64,000 bases of DNA, from assembly GCA_963820185.1 (NCBI GenBank), contig CAWFYV010000004.1:124001-188000 (forward strand), written 5' to 3'. This DNA is from Aquilonibacter sp963820185 (GTDB lineage: Bacteria; Vulcanimicrobiota; Vulcanimicrobiia; Vulcanimicrobiales; Vulcanimicrobiaceae). The notes under the pieces were generated by a model, which ran no database searches, was not told where the DNA came from, and saw nothing but the letters and a program-made list of their open reading frames with translations. Below, piece by piece: positions 1 to 8,368 of the stretch. The position numbers and the translations under genes were made by a program. How positions within the stretch are numbered: the stretch's first letter is position 1; every line of letters begins with the position of its first letter.

Positions 1-1605
1 CTCGCGCGCCCGGGCGAGGAATTGCCGTTCGAGCGACCACTCACCGCGCACGCGCGCGATATCGGCGCCCAGCGCAAGATAGGTGCCCGACGCTACGACG
101 TGCATGCGATCGATCAGCGGTAGCGCGGCGTTGAGATCGCGTTCACCCAAATCGAAATTTCCGCGTCGCGCACGCAACAAGCCACGAAGATAGAGCAGGT
201 GCCCGTCCAACATCGTCTTCGGTGGGTCCGAAAACGCGACCGTCTGCGAAAACTTCGCGACCTCCGCGAGCGCCTGGTCGAAGAGCCCGAGATAGCTCAT
301 CAGCAAGATCCGAAAGACGAACACGTAGTAGCGCTCGAGCGGTGTCGTGTCGGGCGCGAGCGTGCGCCACACGGTCTCACTCTCATCGAGCAGCACGGTA
401 CTATCGACGCAAAAGATGCGCATCAATGCGGTCACACCCCACAGGCGTGGATAGCGCACAACGAGCGATCGGTCGAGACTCGAGAGCACGCGCGCGTATC
501 GCATCGACGGCGCAGGCTGGCTAACAACCTCAACGCTGCCCAGCGCGCGCGCAGCCGATTGCTGATCTCCGCGTGCCAAGTGCAGTTCCGCCGCGCGTTG
601 GAAATCGCCACGTGCCTCGTGCGCTGCGGCGACGTGCATCAACAGTACATCGCGTCGCTCAGCCGCGCGCCCGAGCAAGAGCGACGCGAGCAGCGGATGC
701 AAGATGAACGCGCCGTCGTCGGTTTGCTCGACAAACGCCGAATCTCTGGCGAACTCGGCGAAGTCGTCGGCGATGCGCGGATCGTCGAGCGCCGCACGTA
801 GATCGTCTGCATTTGCTTGTGGAATGGCGGCGCAGGCAAAGAGCGCGGCGCGTGTGCGTTGGTCCAGCGTGCCCAAGACTTCGTCTGCCAGATATCCATG
901 CAACTCGTTAAACGCGACATCGTCGAGGCGCTCCAGCAACGGCTCGATGCGACCCTCGCTCGCAAAACGCTTTAGAAGAAAGATGGCGACGGGCCACCCC
1001 TCCGACACGCGTGCGATGCGCTCTATTACGGCGTCATCGCTGATGAAAGGGGCGAAGATCGTGCGAATATCGTTCTCGTCGAACGCCAGGTCAGCCGCGC
1101 GCAGCGTGACGATTTCGTGCGGCACGACGTGGCGCGTAAGGTGCAGTCGCAGCGGTTCACGCGAACAGATCACGACCGATCGGCCGGCCGGCCGCGCTTC
1201 GAGAAGGCGTTCAAAGAACTCCAACCCCGAGGGAGTCGCGCCGAGCGCCTCAGCGCTTTCGAACACAACGCAGCCCTCTACGGGTTCGCGCCACGCCTCG
1301 AGCGCGAGCGCAACGCGCTCGGCAACGCTCGTCCCGCCGTCGCCGAGCATCAACTCGCGTTGGGTCAGGTCGGCGGCACGTGGCGGACTCTCGGCGGCAA
1401 GTGCCGGGATTACGCGGCGCGCCAGGTCGAGATCGTCGCGCGCGCCGGCGCAGTCGCATAGCACGCCGCCACCACGCTCCGCGAGGTACTGGCGCACGAG
1501 GGTCGATTTTCCGAACCCCGCTGGGGCGACGATCACCATCACCCGAGGGTCCAGGCGCGCGAGACGCTCCAGCAGCGCGTCGCGCCGAATAGCGGCACCC
1601 GCCAT
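1..1605 (-). CDS. MalT-like AAA/LuxR-family transcriptional regulator, C-terminal part beyond window
   Basis: The reading frame is open for 535 codons from ATG at 1605 to the left edge, so the 3' end is missing. A Walker A motif APAGFGKST sits at residues 27-35, right at the N-terminus as in MalT/LuxR STAND ATPases. The phrase RVSEGWP near residue 200 matches the conserved SEGW segment at the end of the NTPase module. The rest is Ala/Leu/Arg-rich helical sequence resembling the TPR-like sensor region (RAAELHLARGDQQSAARAL). The LuxR helix-turn-helix expected at the C-terminus would lie outside the window, so DNA binding is inferred from family. Members bind ATP and an inducer and activate sugar or secondary-metabolite genes. 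It diverges from the small LuxR gene at 1712, with a 106-base gap carrying a palindrome. An unrelated STAND ATPase is the alternative. Confidence 0.75.
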   Translation of the reverse strand, partial: MAGAAIRRDALLERLARLDPRVMVIVAPAGFGKSTLVRQYLAERGGGVLCDCAGARDDLDLARRVIPALAAESPPRAADLTQRELMLGDGGTSVAERVALALEAWREPVEGCVVFESAEALGATPSGLEFFERLLEARPAGRSVVICSREPLRLHLTRHVVPHEIVTLRAADLAFDENDIRTIFAPFISDDAVIERIARVSEGWPVAIFLLKRFASEGRIEPLLERLDDVAFNELHGYLADEVLGTLDQRTRAALFACAAIPQANADDLRAALDDPRIADDFAEFARDSAFVEQTDDGAFILHPLLASLLLGRAAERRDVLLMHVAAAHEARGDFQRAAELHLARGDQQSAARALGSVEVVSQPAPSMRYARVLSSLDRSLVVRYPRLWGVTALMRIFCVDSTVLLDESETVWRTLAPDTTPLERYYVFVFRILLMSYLGLFDQALAEVAKFSQTVAFSDPPKTMLDGHLLYLRGLLRARRGNFDLGERDLNAALPLIDRMHVVASGTYLALGADIARVRGEWSLERQFLARARE

Positions 1606-1666
1606 GCTTTCGTAATCGGTTTGTAATCTCGATGTAATTAGGCCGTAAGTCCCGGGAAATAGGCGT

Positions 1667-1681
1667 CCCCTATCTTAGGGG
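1667..1681. promoter_or_regulatory. Palindrome CCCCTA-TCT-TAGGGG between divergent regulators
   Basis: A 6-bp perfect inverted repeat with a 3-base centre lies 30 bases before the small LuxR gene, in the gap shared with the MalT-like gene. It has no T-tract and sits in the divergent promoter region, so an operator is more likely than a terminator. The binding protein is unknown. Confidence 0.4.
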
Positions 1682-1711
1682 TGCCAGCCGAGCCAACGGA
1701 AAGGCAACCAC

Positions 1712-2215
1712 ATGACCGTCGTTAGTTCACAAGGGGTCCCCACCAGCGTCCTCATTGTCGGCCCCGACGCGTCGGTCCGCTCCGCGATTGCACGCCTACT
1801 TTCCTTAGAAAGCGGCATTCGCGTGGCCGGGACCGCGCCAACACTTTCGGAGGCTTCTGGGATCGATGCCGACGTGGTTATCGATGAGACCCTCCTCCAC
1901 GACCTAAAGAACCTCTCGATCGCCGACTTCGTCGCGATGGTGAAGAGCCTGCCGGTGGCGGCGCCGATCATGTCGATGCAGTCTCGACACCTTCGTCCAA
2001 TTGCCGGCAGCCGCGATATGCGTGCCGCGCTTTCGGATCGCGAGCTTCAAGTTGTGCGGCTCGTTGCCGAGGGACTCTCGAACAAGCAGATCAGCATTCG
2101 GCTCAAGCTCTCCGACAAGACCGTCAAGAATCACATCTCGCACATCCTCGCGAAGCTGAATCTCTCAGCTCGCACGCAAGTAGCGGTGCACGCGTTGCGT
2201 TCCGGTTTGGTTTAG
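1712..2215 (+). CDS. LuxR/NarL-type regulator with degenerate, shortened receiver domain
   Basis: This is a 167-residue protein. The C-terminal third (about 105-160) is a clear NarL/FixJ helix-turn-helix, with LSDRELQVVRLVAEGLSNKQ and the recognition-helix phrase SDKTVKNHIS. The N-terminal part starts like a receiver domain (SVLIVGPDASVRSAIARLL). It is only about 95 residues long against 120 normally, and where the phospho-acceptor Asp is expected it reads DVVIDETLL. It may therefore not be phosphorylated in the usual way. The ATG at 1712 is preceded by a GGAAAGG ribosome binding site. It diverges from the MalT-like ATPase, and its 3' end overlaps the convergent gene at 2165 by 51 bases. Targets are unknown. 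Confidence 0.85.
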   Translation: MTVVSSQGVPTSVLIVGPDASVRSAIARLLSLESGIRVAGTAPTLSEASGIDADVVIDETLLHDLKNLSIADFVAMVKSLPVAAPIMSMQSRHLRPIAGSRDMRAALSDRELQVVRLVAEGLSNKQISIRLKLSDKTVKNHISHILAKLNLSARTQVAVHALRSGLV

Positions 2216-2701
2216 CAGCACCGTCGTACCCCGCGAGAGATCGTAGACGAGGACGCCGTCAACCGGTGTCCTCGTCGCCGTTTGTACGTCGGCGCGCACG
2301 CGCTGCAAGACTACCAAGCGGCGTCCGTCACGCGGTAGCCGCCGAAACACCACCGCATACTGCTGCCCGCGTCGATTGCGCACGACGAAATCAAAGGGGG
2401 CCGCGGCGCCCTCGGCGGCGACGATCGCACCCTGGCGCAGGGCGCGCAGACGCACTGCTAGGCGACTATCGACGAAGGTACGCAGCTCGCGCGCGATTCG
2501 ATCGCGTTCGACAAAAAGCAGCGCCGGCCGCACGGTTCCCAGCCGCGCGACCGCCGCTTCGAAATCGACGAGTGCGCGGTGAACGATCGCACGCGGGGTC
2601 ACCCGCCCGCTCGAGAGCGCGCCGGCAATCGCGCTGCGCATCACGCTTTCGGCAAGGCGCGGAAGGCGTTGCGCGGCCAGTAGTGGGTCCATCGCAGCCA
2701 T
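2165..2701 (-). CDS. Hypothetical protein
   Basis: The 178-residue frame starts at ATG 2701, divergent from the nuclease/helicase gene, and runs 51 bases into the 3' end of the LuxR gene. I do not recognise a family. The N-terminal half is Arg/Ala-rich and helical. The C-terminal half has alternating strands (FDFVVRNRRGQQYAVVFRRL, then RLVVLQRVRAD and GVLVYDLSRGT) that could be a small alpha/beta fold, possibly nuclease-like. No signal peptide or membrane segment is seen. Coding is likely because the frame fills the gap exactly and strand usage fits, but function is unknown. Confidence 0.55.
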   Translation of the reverse strand: MAAMDPLLAAQRLPRLAESVMRSAIAGALSSGRVTPRAIVHRALVDFEAAVARLGTVRPALLFVERDRIARELRTFVDSRLAVRLRALRQGAIVAAEGAAAPFDFVVRNRRGQQYAVVFRRLPRDGRRLVVLQRVRADVQTATRTPVDGVLVYDLSRGTTVLLNQTGTQRVHRYLRAS

Positions 2702-2755
2702 CTTCGCGTGTCATCATGCCAGGCGCATGGCACGATAATGTCGGAAGATGCGGTC

Positions 2756-5700
2756 ATGCAGCGCATCGACGGACGCTTCATCTATTCGGCGAGCGACCTC
2801 AACAACGCACTCGAGTGCGAACACCTCACCGAGCTCGAGGCGCATGCCGCGCGCGGTGAGCTCGAACGTCCGGCACCAAGCGAAACCACGGCCCTCCTGG
2901 CGCGTAAAGGCGACGAGCACGAAGCACGTCAGCTCGCGCGCCTGCGCGCCCACCATACTGATGGCATTGTGGAATTTCCGGCGGGCACCGCACGTTCGTT
3001 GGAAGCGTTTCGAGCGGCGCAGGCCCAAGCTGTCGAAGCCATGCAGTCCGGGGCGGCGCTGATCTACCAGGCGACGTTCTTCGACGAAACGTTTCTCGGA
3101 CGGACCGATTTTCTGCGCCGCGTCGAACGGCCATCTCTGCGCTGGCCGTGGAGCTACGAAGTCATCGACGCCAAGCTTGCGCTCGTGCCCAAGCCGTATT
3201 ACTTGGTGCAATTGGCGCATTACAGTGCGCACCTCGCGGCGATCCAAGGGACGGTACCCGAGCGCATGCACGTCCTGCTCGGGAGCGGAGCCGAGCGCGC
3301 GTTCCGCGTCGACGACTTTGCTGCCTACGAACGGCATCTGCGCGCGCGCTTCCTCGCACGCATGCCCGGCAGTCCGAATCCCACCTATCCACTGGAGGTT
3401 GCGCATTGCGAGATCTGCCGCTGGCACGATCGCTGCGCAGCGCAGCGCCGGCGCGACGATCATCTCAGTCTCGTTGCGCGCATCCGGCGCGATCAGATTG
3501 CACGCTTGGAGAACCATAGCATCGCGACCATGACATCGCTGGCCGACGCGAGCACGCAGCGACCGTTCGGCATGGAGGCCAAGACATTCGAAACGCTGCA
3601 TGCGCAGGCCGCGCTGCAAGTCGAAGGTGAGCGCGAAGGCCGCTACGTCTACGAGTTGCTCGACGGCGAGCCGGGCGGTGGCTTCGAGTTACTGCCGCGA
3701 CCCGATCCGGGCGATCTTTACTTTGATATCGAGGGCGATCCGCTCTACGCGCCCGAACATGGTCTTGAATATCTCTTCGGTTTCTATGGTGCCGACGACA
3801 CGCGCTATGTTTCGTACTGGGCGCGCTCACAAGCGCAGGAGCGGGCCGCTTTTGAGGCCGCGATCGATTTCATACGTGCGCGACGCGAGCGCTATCCAAA
3901 CATGCACGTCTACCATTATGCCTCCTACGAGACAAGCGCGTTGCGCCGGCTCATGGGCTTCTACGGAACGCGCGAGCTCGAACTCGATGATCTTCTGCGC
4001 AATCAATGCTTCGTGGATCTCTTCGCCGTCGTGCGGCAGACGCTGCGCATCTCGCAGCCCAGCTACGGCCTCAAGAAGCTCGAGCCGTTCTACGGCATGC
4101 AGCGTACAACCGACGTGCGACGCGGTGACGATTCGATCGTGATGTTCGAAAGCTGGCTCGCCGGCGGCGGCGATGGGATCCTCGAGGACATCGAACGCTA
4201 CAATGCCGACGACTGCCGCTCAACGCACCTGCTTCACCAGTGGCTGCTCGCGCGGCGCACCGAGGCGGAAGGACTGCACGCACGCACGCTCGCGTGGCGC
4301 GAGACCGCGCCGGTTGCGCCTCCCGACGATGACGGCCGAAGCGAGCTTGCGTCGACGCTGCTCGAAGGGATCACCGCCCCCGCGTCGCTTCGGGAGCTGC
4401 GTGCCGGCGACGAGCGTACGCGCGCGCGCTGGCTGCTCGGTCATCTGCTCGACTATCATGCGCGAGAAGCCAAACCCGCGTTCTGGCAGTATTACGATCG
4501 CGTCGACAACGTCGACCGGCTGCTGGAATTCGATCACGAGGCGTTGGGTGGCCTCACGCTGCGCGATGATATTGCACCGTATAAGGAAAGCCCGCGTGCA
4601 AAAAATCTCATCTACACCTATGCGTATCCCGAACAATTGCACACGCTCGGCGTGGGTGACAAACCGCACTGTCCGTACGCGCAAACGACCGCCGGTGAGA
4701 TCGTGCTACTCGACGACGAGCGTCTCGAAGTTCGCATCAAGCTGAGCGCAGCGATTCGGCCAAACGCACTGCGCGCCTTGATCCCCGGATTTCCGTTTCA
4801 AACAACGCTACAGCGCAAGGCGCTCGGACGAATCGCGCAGCGCTATCTCGACGGCACGTTGGGGGCAGAACATCCGGCAACGCTTTCGCTCTTGCTCGCG
4901 CAGCAGCCACGAACGCGCTCACGTCACGCGCAGATGCAGCCCGCGACGATCGATCCGCAGTCCGTTGGCGCGCTAATCGCGGATCTCGACGGTAGTCACC
5001 TTGCGATACAAGGACCACCTGGAAGCGGAAAGAGCACGCTCGCTGCCGCGGTCATTGCCGATCTCCTCGCGGCGGGCAAGCGCGTCGGCATCGTGGCGGG
5101 AGGACACAAAGCGATTCACAACCTGCTGCACAAGATCGAAACGTGCGTTGCGCAACGCGGCCGGCGGTTAACCGGACTGCAAAAATATTCGACCACCACG
5201 GAAGGTTCGCAGTACGCCTCGGAATACGCGGAGAGTTGGATCGCGACGACCGATTCCAACGACGCGTTTCTTGCCGACCACGATCTAGCGGCGGGTACGC
5301 CATGGCTCTTCACGCGTGAGGAGATGACGGGACGCTACGACTACCTCTTCGTCGATGAAGCGGGCCAGATGAGTTTGGCCGATGCGCTGGCCTGCTCGCC
5401 GGCGGCGCGCAACATCGTGTTGCTCGGCGATCCGCTGCAACTCAAGTCGGTATCGCAAGGCGCGCATCCGCCGGGCACCGATCTCTCGATATTGCAGCAC
5501 TTGCTCGGTGCACGTGAAACGATCGATCCGCGCGACGGCATTTTCCTCGATCTCTCGTACCGCATGGCGCCGGCGATTTGCACGTTCATCTCACACGCGA
5601 TCTACGAGGACCGTCTGCACGCCGCACCGGCCTGTTCGTTGAATACGGTCGCTGCGCCCGGCTTCGCGGGTAGCGGCCTGCGTTATCTTCCGGTCGTTCA

Positions 5701-6175
5701 TGAGGGGAACACGCGCGGGTCCGATGAGGAGGTCCGCGCCGTCTGCGAGACGGCGGCAGCACTGTTGCGCGGCACGGTCACGATTGGCGAGCGCGGACCG
5801 CGCGCGATCGAACCGCGCGATGTCATCGTCGTATCGCCGTACAACGATCAGCGCAAGCGCATTCGCAAAGCCTTCGAAGCAGCGGGCCTTGACCAGATTC
5901 GCGTTGGCACCGTTGACAAATTCCAGGGGCAAGAGGCGGCGGTTGTGCTCTACTCGATGGCCACGTCGAACGGTGCGACGCTCCCGCGTGACCTTGCGTT
6001 TCTCTTTGAGCGCAATCGTCTTAATGTCGCGATCTCTCGCGCGCAGTGCATGAGCATCTTGGTCTGCTCGCCTGAGTTGCTCTCGGTCCGGTGCTCGACC
6101 CCCGAGCAGATGGCCCTAGTAAACCTTCTGTGCGCCTTTGTTGAACACGCCTCGTCCGCCGCCGCGGCGGCCTAG
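2756..6175 (+). CDS. TM0106-type RecB-like Fe-S nuclease fused to RNase H-like domain and superfamily 1 helicase
   Basis: This is a protein of about 1,139 residues with three modules. Residues 1-230 look like a Cas4/AddB-type PD-(D/E)XK nuclease: GRTDFL, then YEVIDAK near residue 135. Four cysteines (C21 and the CEICRWHDRC cluster near 218-227) could ligate a 4Fe-4S cluster. From about 319 a DEDD/RNase H-like exonuclease domain (YprB type) begins with DLYFDIEGDP. The C-terminal third is a DNA2/NAM7-like SF1 helicase: Walker A QGPPGSGKST near 755, Walker B FVDEAGQ near 866, VDKFQGQEA near 1052 and NVAISRAQ near 1088. ATG 2756 is preferred because GGAAG lies 8 bases upstream; GTG 2708 and ATG 2738 are alternatives. 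It is probably a DNA or RNA processing or repair enzyme. The exact substrate of the family is not established. Confidence 0.88.
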   Translation: MQRIDGRFIYSASDLNNALECEHLTELEAHAARGELERPAPSETTALLARKGDEHEARQLARLRAHHTDGIVEFPAGTARSLEAFRAAQAQAVEAMQSGAALIYQATFFDETFLGRTDFLRRVERPSLRWPWSYEVIDAKLALVPKPYYLVQLAHYSAHLAAIQGTVPERMHVLLGSGAERAFRVDDFAAYERHLRARFLARMPGSPNPTYPLEVAHCEICRWHDRCAAQRRRDDHLSLVARIRRDQIARLENHSIATMTSLADASTQRPFGMEAKTFETLHAQAALQVEGEREGRYVYELLDGEPGGGFELLPRPDPGDLYFDIEGDPLYAPEHGLEYLFGFYGADDTRYVSYWARSQAQERAAFEAAIDFIRARRERYPNMHVYHYASYETSALRRLMGFYGTRELELDDLLRNQCFVDLFAVVRQTLRISQPSYGLKKLEPFYGMQRTTDVRRGDDSIVMFESWLAGGGDGILEDIERYNADDCRSTHLLHQWLLARRTEAEGLHARTLAWRETAPVAPPDDDGRSELASTLLEGITAPASLRELRAGDERTRARWLLGHLLDYHAREAKPAFWQYYDRVDNVDRLLEFDHEALGGLTLRDDIAPYKESPRAKNLIYTYAYPEQLHTLGVGDKPHCPYAQTTAGEIVLLDDERLEVRIKLSAAIRPNALRALIPGFPFQTTLQRKALGRIAQRYLDGTLGAEHPATLSLLLAQQPRTRSRHAQMQPATIDPQSVGALIADLDGSHLAIQGPPGSGKSTLAAAVIADLLAAGKRVGIVAGGHKAIHNLLHKIETCVAQRGRRLTGLQKYSTTTEGSQYASEYAESWIATTDSNDAFLADHDLAAGTPWLFTREEMTGRYDYLFVDEAGQMSLADALACSPAARNIVLLGDPLQLKSVSQGAHPPGTDLSILQHLLGARETIDPRDGIFLDLSYRMAPAICTFISHAIYEDRLHAAPACSLNTVAAPGFAGSGLRYLPVVHEGNTRGSDEEVRAVCETAAALLRGTVTIGERGPRAIEPRDVIVVSPYNDQRKRIRKAFEAAGLDQIRVGTVDKFQGQEAAVVLYSMATSNGATLPRDLAFLFERNRLNVAISRAQCMSILVCSPELLSVRCSTPEQMALVNLLCAFVEHASSAAAAA

Positions 6176-6219
6176 CAAGGCTAGAGGAGAACGCCGACCC
6201 GGCCTGGGAACTCGCAGGC

Positions 6220-7095
6220 ATGCAACACCGGCCCAATTGGATCACCGGCATCGCGCTACTCGCGATACACGCCGGCGCTCTCCTCGCGCTCTTCCCCGCG
6301 TTCTTTTCGTGGTCAGGACTGATCGTCGCGATCGTTATTTCAAATCTGACGGGCGCGCTCGGCATCACGCTGTGCTATCATCGCACGCTGACCCATCGTG
6401 CACTGCGCATGGTGCGTCCGTTCGAATACGCCACGGCAATCCTGGGCGCGCTCGCGTTTCAGGGCGATCCGATTAACTGGGTTGCAACGCATCGGATTCA
6501 TCACGCACACGCCGATCGCAAAGGCGACCCGCATAGTATCCGCCGCGGCTTGACTTGGGCCCACGTCACGTGGCTCTTCCGAACAAACGAAAACTTGCCG
6601 ACCGACGAACAAGCTAAGCGCTACACGCCCGACCTTTGGCCAGATCCCGTCTATCAAGCGCTGCGCTATCTCTACGTACCGATGCAAATCGGCCTCGCCG
6701 CCCTGCTCTTCGTCCTTGGCGGCTGGTCCTGGGTCGTGTGGGGCATCTTCGTGCGCCTGGTTGTCACCTATCACGCCACATGGCTCGTGAACTCGGCCGC
6801 GCACGCCTTCGGCTATCGCACCTATCGCACCCCGGATCGCTCGGTCAACTCGTGGTTTGTCGCGCTGGTTTCGTGGGGAGAGGGCTGGCACAACAACCAT
6901 CACGCCTTCCCGTTCTCGGCACGCCACGGCCTGCGGTGGTTCGAGATCGATTGCACGTGGTGGGCGATCAAACTGATGGCCGCCGTGAAACTGGTGGACA
7001 AAGTTCGCGTCCCGACGCGTGAAATGCGCGATCGGCTCGCCGGCGCACAGAAAGATCTGCAGCGGCGCTACTTCCGCCGGATGACCTTGGAGTAA
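6220..7095 (+). CDS. Membrane fatty-acid (acyl-CoA delta-9 type) desaturase
   Basis: The 291-residue membrane protein carries the three histidine boxes of the stearoyl-CoA/delta-9 desaturase family: HRTLTH at 54-59, HRIHHAHAD near 90 and HNNHHAF near 227. These bind the di-iron centre. Four hydrophobic stretches (about 8-30, 33-50, 148-170 and 172-190) fit the usual membrane topology. The enzyme would insert a cis double bond into saturated acyl chains using O2 and an electron donor, adjusting membrane fluidity. Its length matches bacterial members such as DesC. It is followed by a terminator hairpin at 7118, so it seems to be a single-gene unit. Confidence 0.92.
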   Translation: MQHRPNWITGIALLAIHAGALLALFPAFFSWSGLIVAIVISNLTGALGITLCYHRTLTHRALRMVRPFEYATAILGALAFQGDPINWVATHRIHHAHADRKGDPHSIRRGLTWAHVTWLFRTNENLPTDEQAKRYTPDLWPDPVYQALRYLYVPMQIGLAALLFVLGGWSWVVWGIFVRLVVTYHATWLVNSAAHAFGYRTYRTPDRSVNSWFVALVSWGEGWHNNHHAFPFSARHGLRWFEIDCTWWAIKLMAAVKLVDKVRVPTREMRDRLAGAQKDLQRRYFRRMTLE

Positions 7096-7117
7096 CGCGG
7101 CACCCTGGTTTTTCCAC

Positions 7118-7150
7118 ACGGCGCGATCTCGACGATCGCGCCGTTCCTAT
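7118..7150 (+). terminator. Rho-independent-like terminator after the desaturase gene
   Basis: An 11-bp perfect stem (ACGGCGCGATC / GATCGCGCCGT, 5-base loop) is followed by a broken T-rich run (TCCTATTT), 22 bases after the desaturase stop codon. Confidence 0.7.
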
Positions 7151-7170
7151 TTCCGGGATTGCCGCAAAGC

Positions 7171-7208
7171 TTGACATTCAGTAACCTTTTAGTTACCATG
7201 TTGGTAAC
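7171..7208 (+). promoter_or_regulatory. Promoter with triple half-site operator of the ArsR gene
   Basis: TTGACA (7171-7176), a 17-base spacer and TACCAT (7194-7199) form a sigma70-type promoter. Three half-sites, GTAACC (7181), GTTACC (7192) and GGTAAC (7203), alternate in orientation at exactly 11-base intervals and cover the spacer, the -10 and the start region. This suits repression by a winged-helix dimer or tetramer, probably the ArsR product encoded directly after it. The transcript would start only about 4-5 bases before ATG 7211. Confidence 0.75.
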
Positions 7209-7210
7209 CA

Positions 7211-7522
7211 ATGAGTTACGAAGATACCGTGTTCAAAGCCCTTGCCGACCCGACCCGCCGGGAGATCCTCGCGCTCTTGCGCGGGGGCCGGCTCTCCGTG
7301 GGCGACCTCGCCGCGAACTTTTCGATGAGCCGTCCCGCGGTCTCCAAGCATCTGCGCCTGTTGCGCAACGCAAAGCTCGTGCGCGATACGCCGATTGGCA
7401 CGGCTCGCCTGTGCGAGCTCAACCCCGAACCGCTTCGCGCAGTCGACGCGTGGCTGGACGCATACAAACAATTCTGGGATCGCAGCCTCACTCGCCTCAA
7501 AGCTCACGTGGAGAAGAAATGA
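7211..7522 (+). CDS. ArsR/SmtB-family winged-helix repressor
   Basis: This 103-residue protein has the standard ArsR layout: LADPTRREILALL, then LSVGDLAANFSMSRPAVSKHLRLL as the helix-turn-helix, and a beta wing ending in ARLCELNPEPL. No metal-binding CxC motif is seen, so it is not an obvious metal sensor. It resembles the non-metal ArsR regulators that are commonly paired with AHSA1/SRPBCC genes. The stop overlaps the next start (ATGA at 7519-7522), so the pair is translationally coupled. It probably represses its own operon through the half-sites at 7181-7208. The inducer is unknown. Confidence 0.9.
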   Translation: MSYEDTVFKALADPTRREILALLRGGRLSVGDLAANFSMSRPAVSKHLRLLRNAKLVRDTPIGTARLCELNPEPLRAVDAWLDAYKQFWDRSLTRLKAHVEKK

Positions 7523-7965
7523 TGAATGTAGCCGACGACCAAACGCAGATCGTCAAAGAAATCACGATCGACGCACCGGCCGAGAAAATCTTCGCGGCAT
7601 TGACCGAGCCCGACCAACTCACACAGTGGTGGGGCGAAGAGGGCCTCTACCACGTTACGCACATGGAGGCCGACGTTCGCGTCGGCGGCACGTGGCGCTC
7701 GACCGGTGTGGGCGCGAGCGGCGCGCCATTCGTCGTTGAGGGCGAGTACCGCGCGATCGATCGTCCGCGCGTGCTGGAATACACTTGGCGCCACGACTGG
7801 GATGGCCTACCCGAAGAAACACTCGTCCGCTACGAGCTGACCGAGCGCGATGGCTCGACGCTGCTTCGCGTTTGTCACTCGGGCTTCACCAACGTCACTT
7901 CGCGCAACAACCATAATGAGGGGTGGAATCGTGTACTTAGCTGGCTCAAAAACTTCAGCGAATAA
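7519..7965 (+). CDS. SRPBCC (AHSA1-like) domain protein
   Basis: A 148-residue single-domain protein of the helix-grip (START-like) fold. VKEITIDAPAEKIFAALTEP and the QWWGEEG segment near residue 35 match the AHSA1/activator of Hsp90 ATPase subfamily found in bacteria. Such proteins bind small hydrophobic ligands. None of the bacterial ones has a settled role, though many sit next to an ArsR repressor as here. ATG 7519 is chosen because it overlaps the ArsR stop; ATG 7522 follows immediately. The 3' end overlaps the next gene. Confidence 0.88.
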   Translation: MMNVADDQTQIVKEITIDAPAEKIFAALTEPDQLTQWWGEEGLYHVTHMEADVRVGGTWRSTGVGASGAPFVVEGEYRAIDRPRVLEYTWRHDWDGLPEETLVRYELTERDGSTLLRVCHSGFTNVTSRNNHNEGWNRVLSWLKNFSE

Positions 7966-8362
7966 TCTCTATCGCGTCGCAGCGGTCGTCATGGCGCTGC
8001 TCGCTGCGGGACACACCTACGGAGCCGTGCTCCATACCCCGCGCTTCGGCGCGGCTGCGGGCACGGTTCGCGACGCGATGGCATCGGTCACCTTTCCGTG
8101 TGACGGCGCAAGCTGCACCTGGTTTGGGTTCTATTATGGCTTCGCGATCATGATCGGCGTATTCACCGCGATCTGCGCCTTTGCGGCGTGGTACGTGGGC
8201 GGACTCGAACGCAACATGCGGCTCGCGCTACGGCCGGTGACGGTCGCGGTTGCATTGGCCTTCGTCGCGATGGCCATCGTGTCTAAGCTCTACTTCTTCC
8301 CGCCGCCGCTCGTCTTTGCGAGCGCGTCAGCGCTGATGCTCGGCGTCGCCTCGGCCGAATAA
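7931..8362 (+). CDS. Small four-helix membrane protein, function unknown
   Basis: A protein of about 143 residues with four predicted membrane helices (YRVAAVVMALLAAGHTYGAV, FGFYYGFAIMIGVFTAICAF, a segment near VTVAVALAFVAMAIV, and a short C-terminal one). GTG 7931 is preferred because GAGGGG lies 7 bases upstream; ATG 7916 is in frame but has no ribosome binding site. The start overlaps the end of the SRPBCC gene, so it belongs to the ArsR operon. It resembles the uncharacterised LIC_13387-like small membrane proteins that accompany SRPBCC genes; this is a weak recognition. Confidence 0.75.
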   Translation: MYLAGSKTSANNLYRVAAVVMALLAAGHTYGAVLHTPRFGAAAGTVRDAMASVTFPCDGASCTWFGFYYGFAIMIGVFTAICAFAAWYVGGLERNMRLALRPVTVAVALAFVAMAIVSKLYFFPPPLVFASASALMLGVASAE

Positions 8363-8368
8363 TGGGGT

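Noticed and set aside
704..1615. 303-residue plus-strand frame opposite the MalT-like gene
   Set aside because: Composition is Ser/Arg/Ala-rich with no domain, and the minus strand encodes a clear Walker A and SEGW region through the whole stretch.
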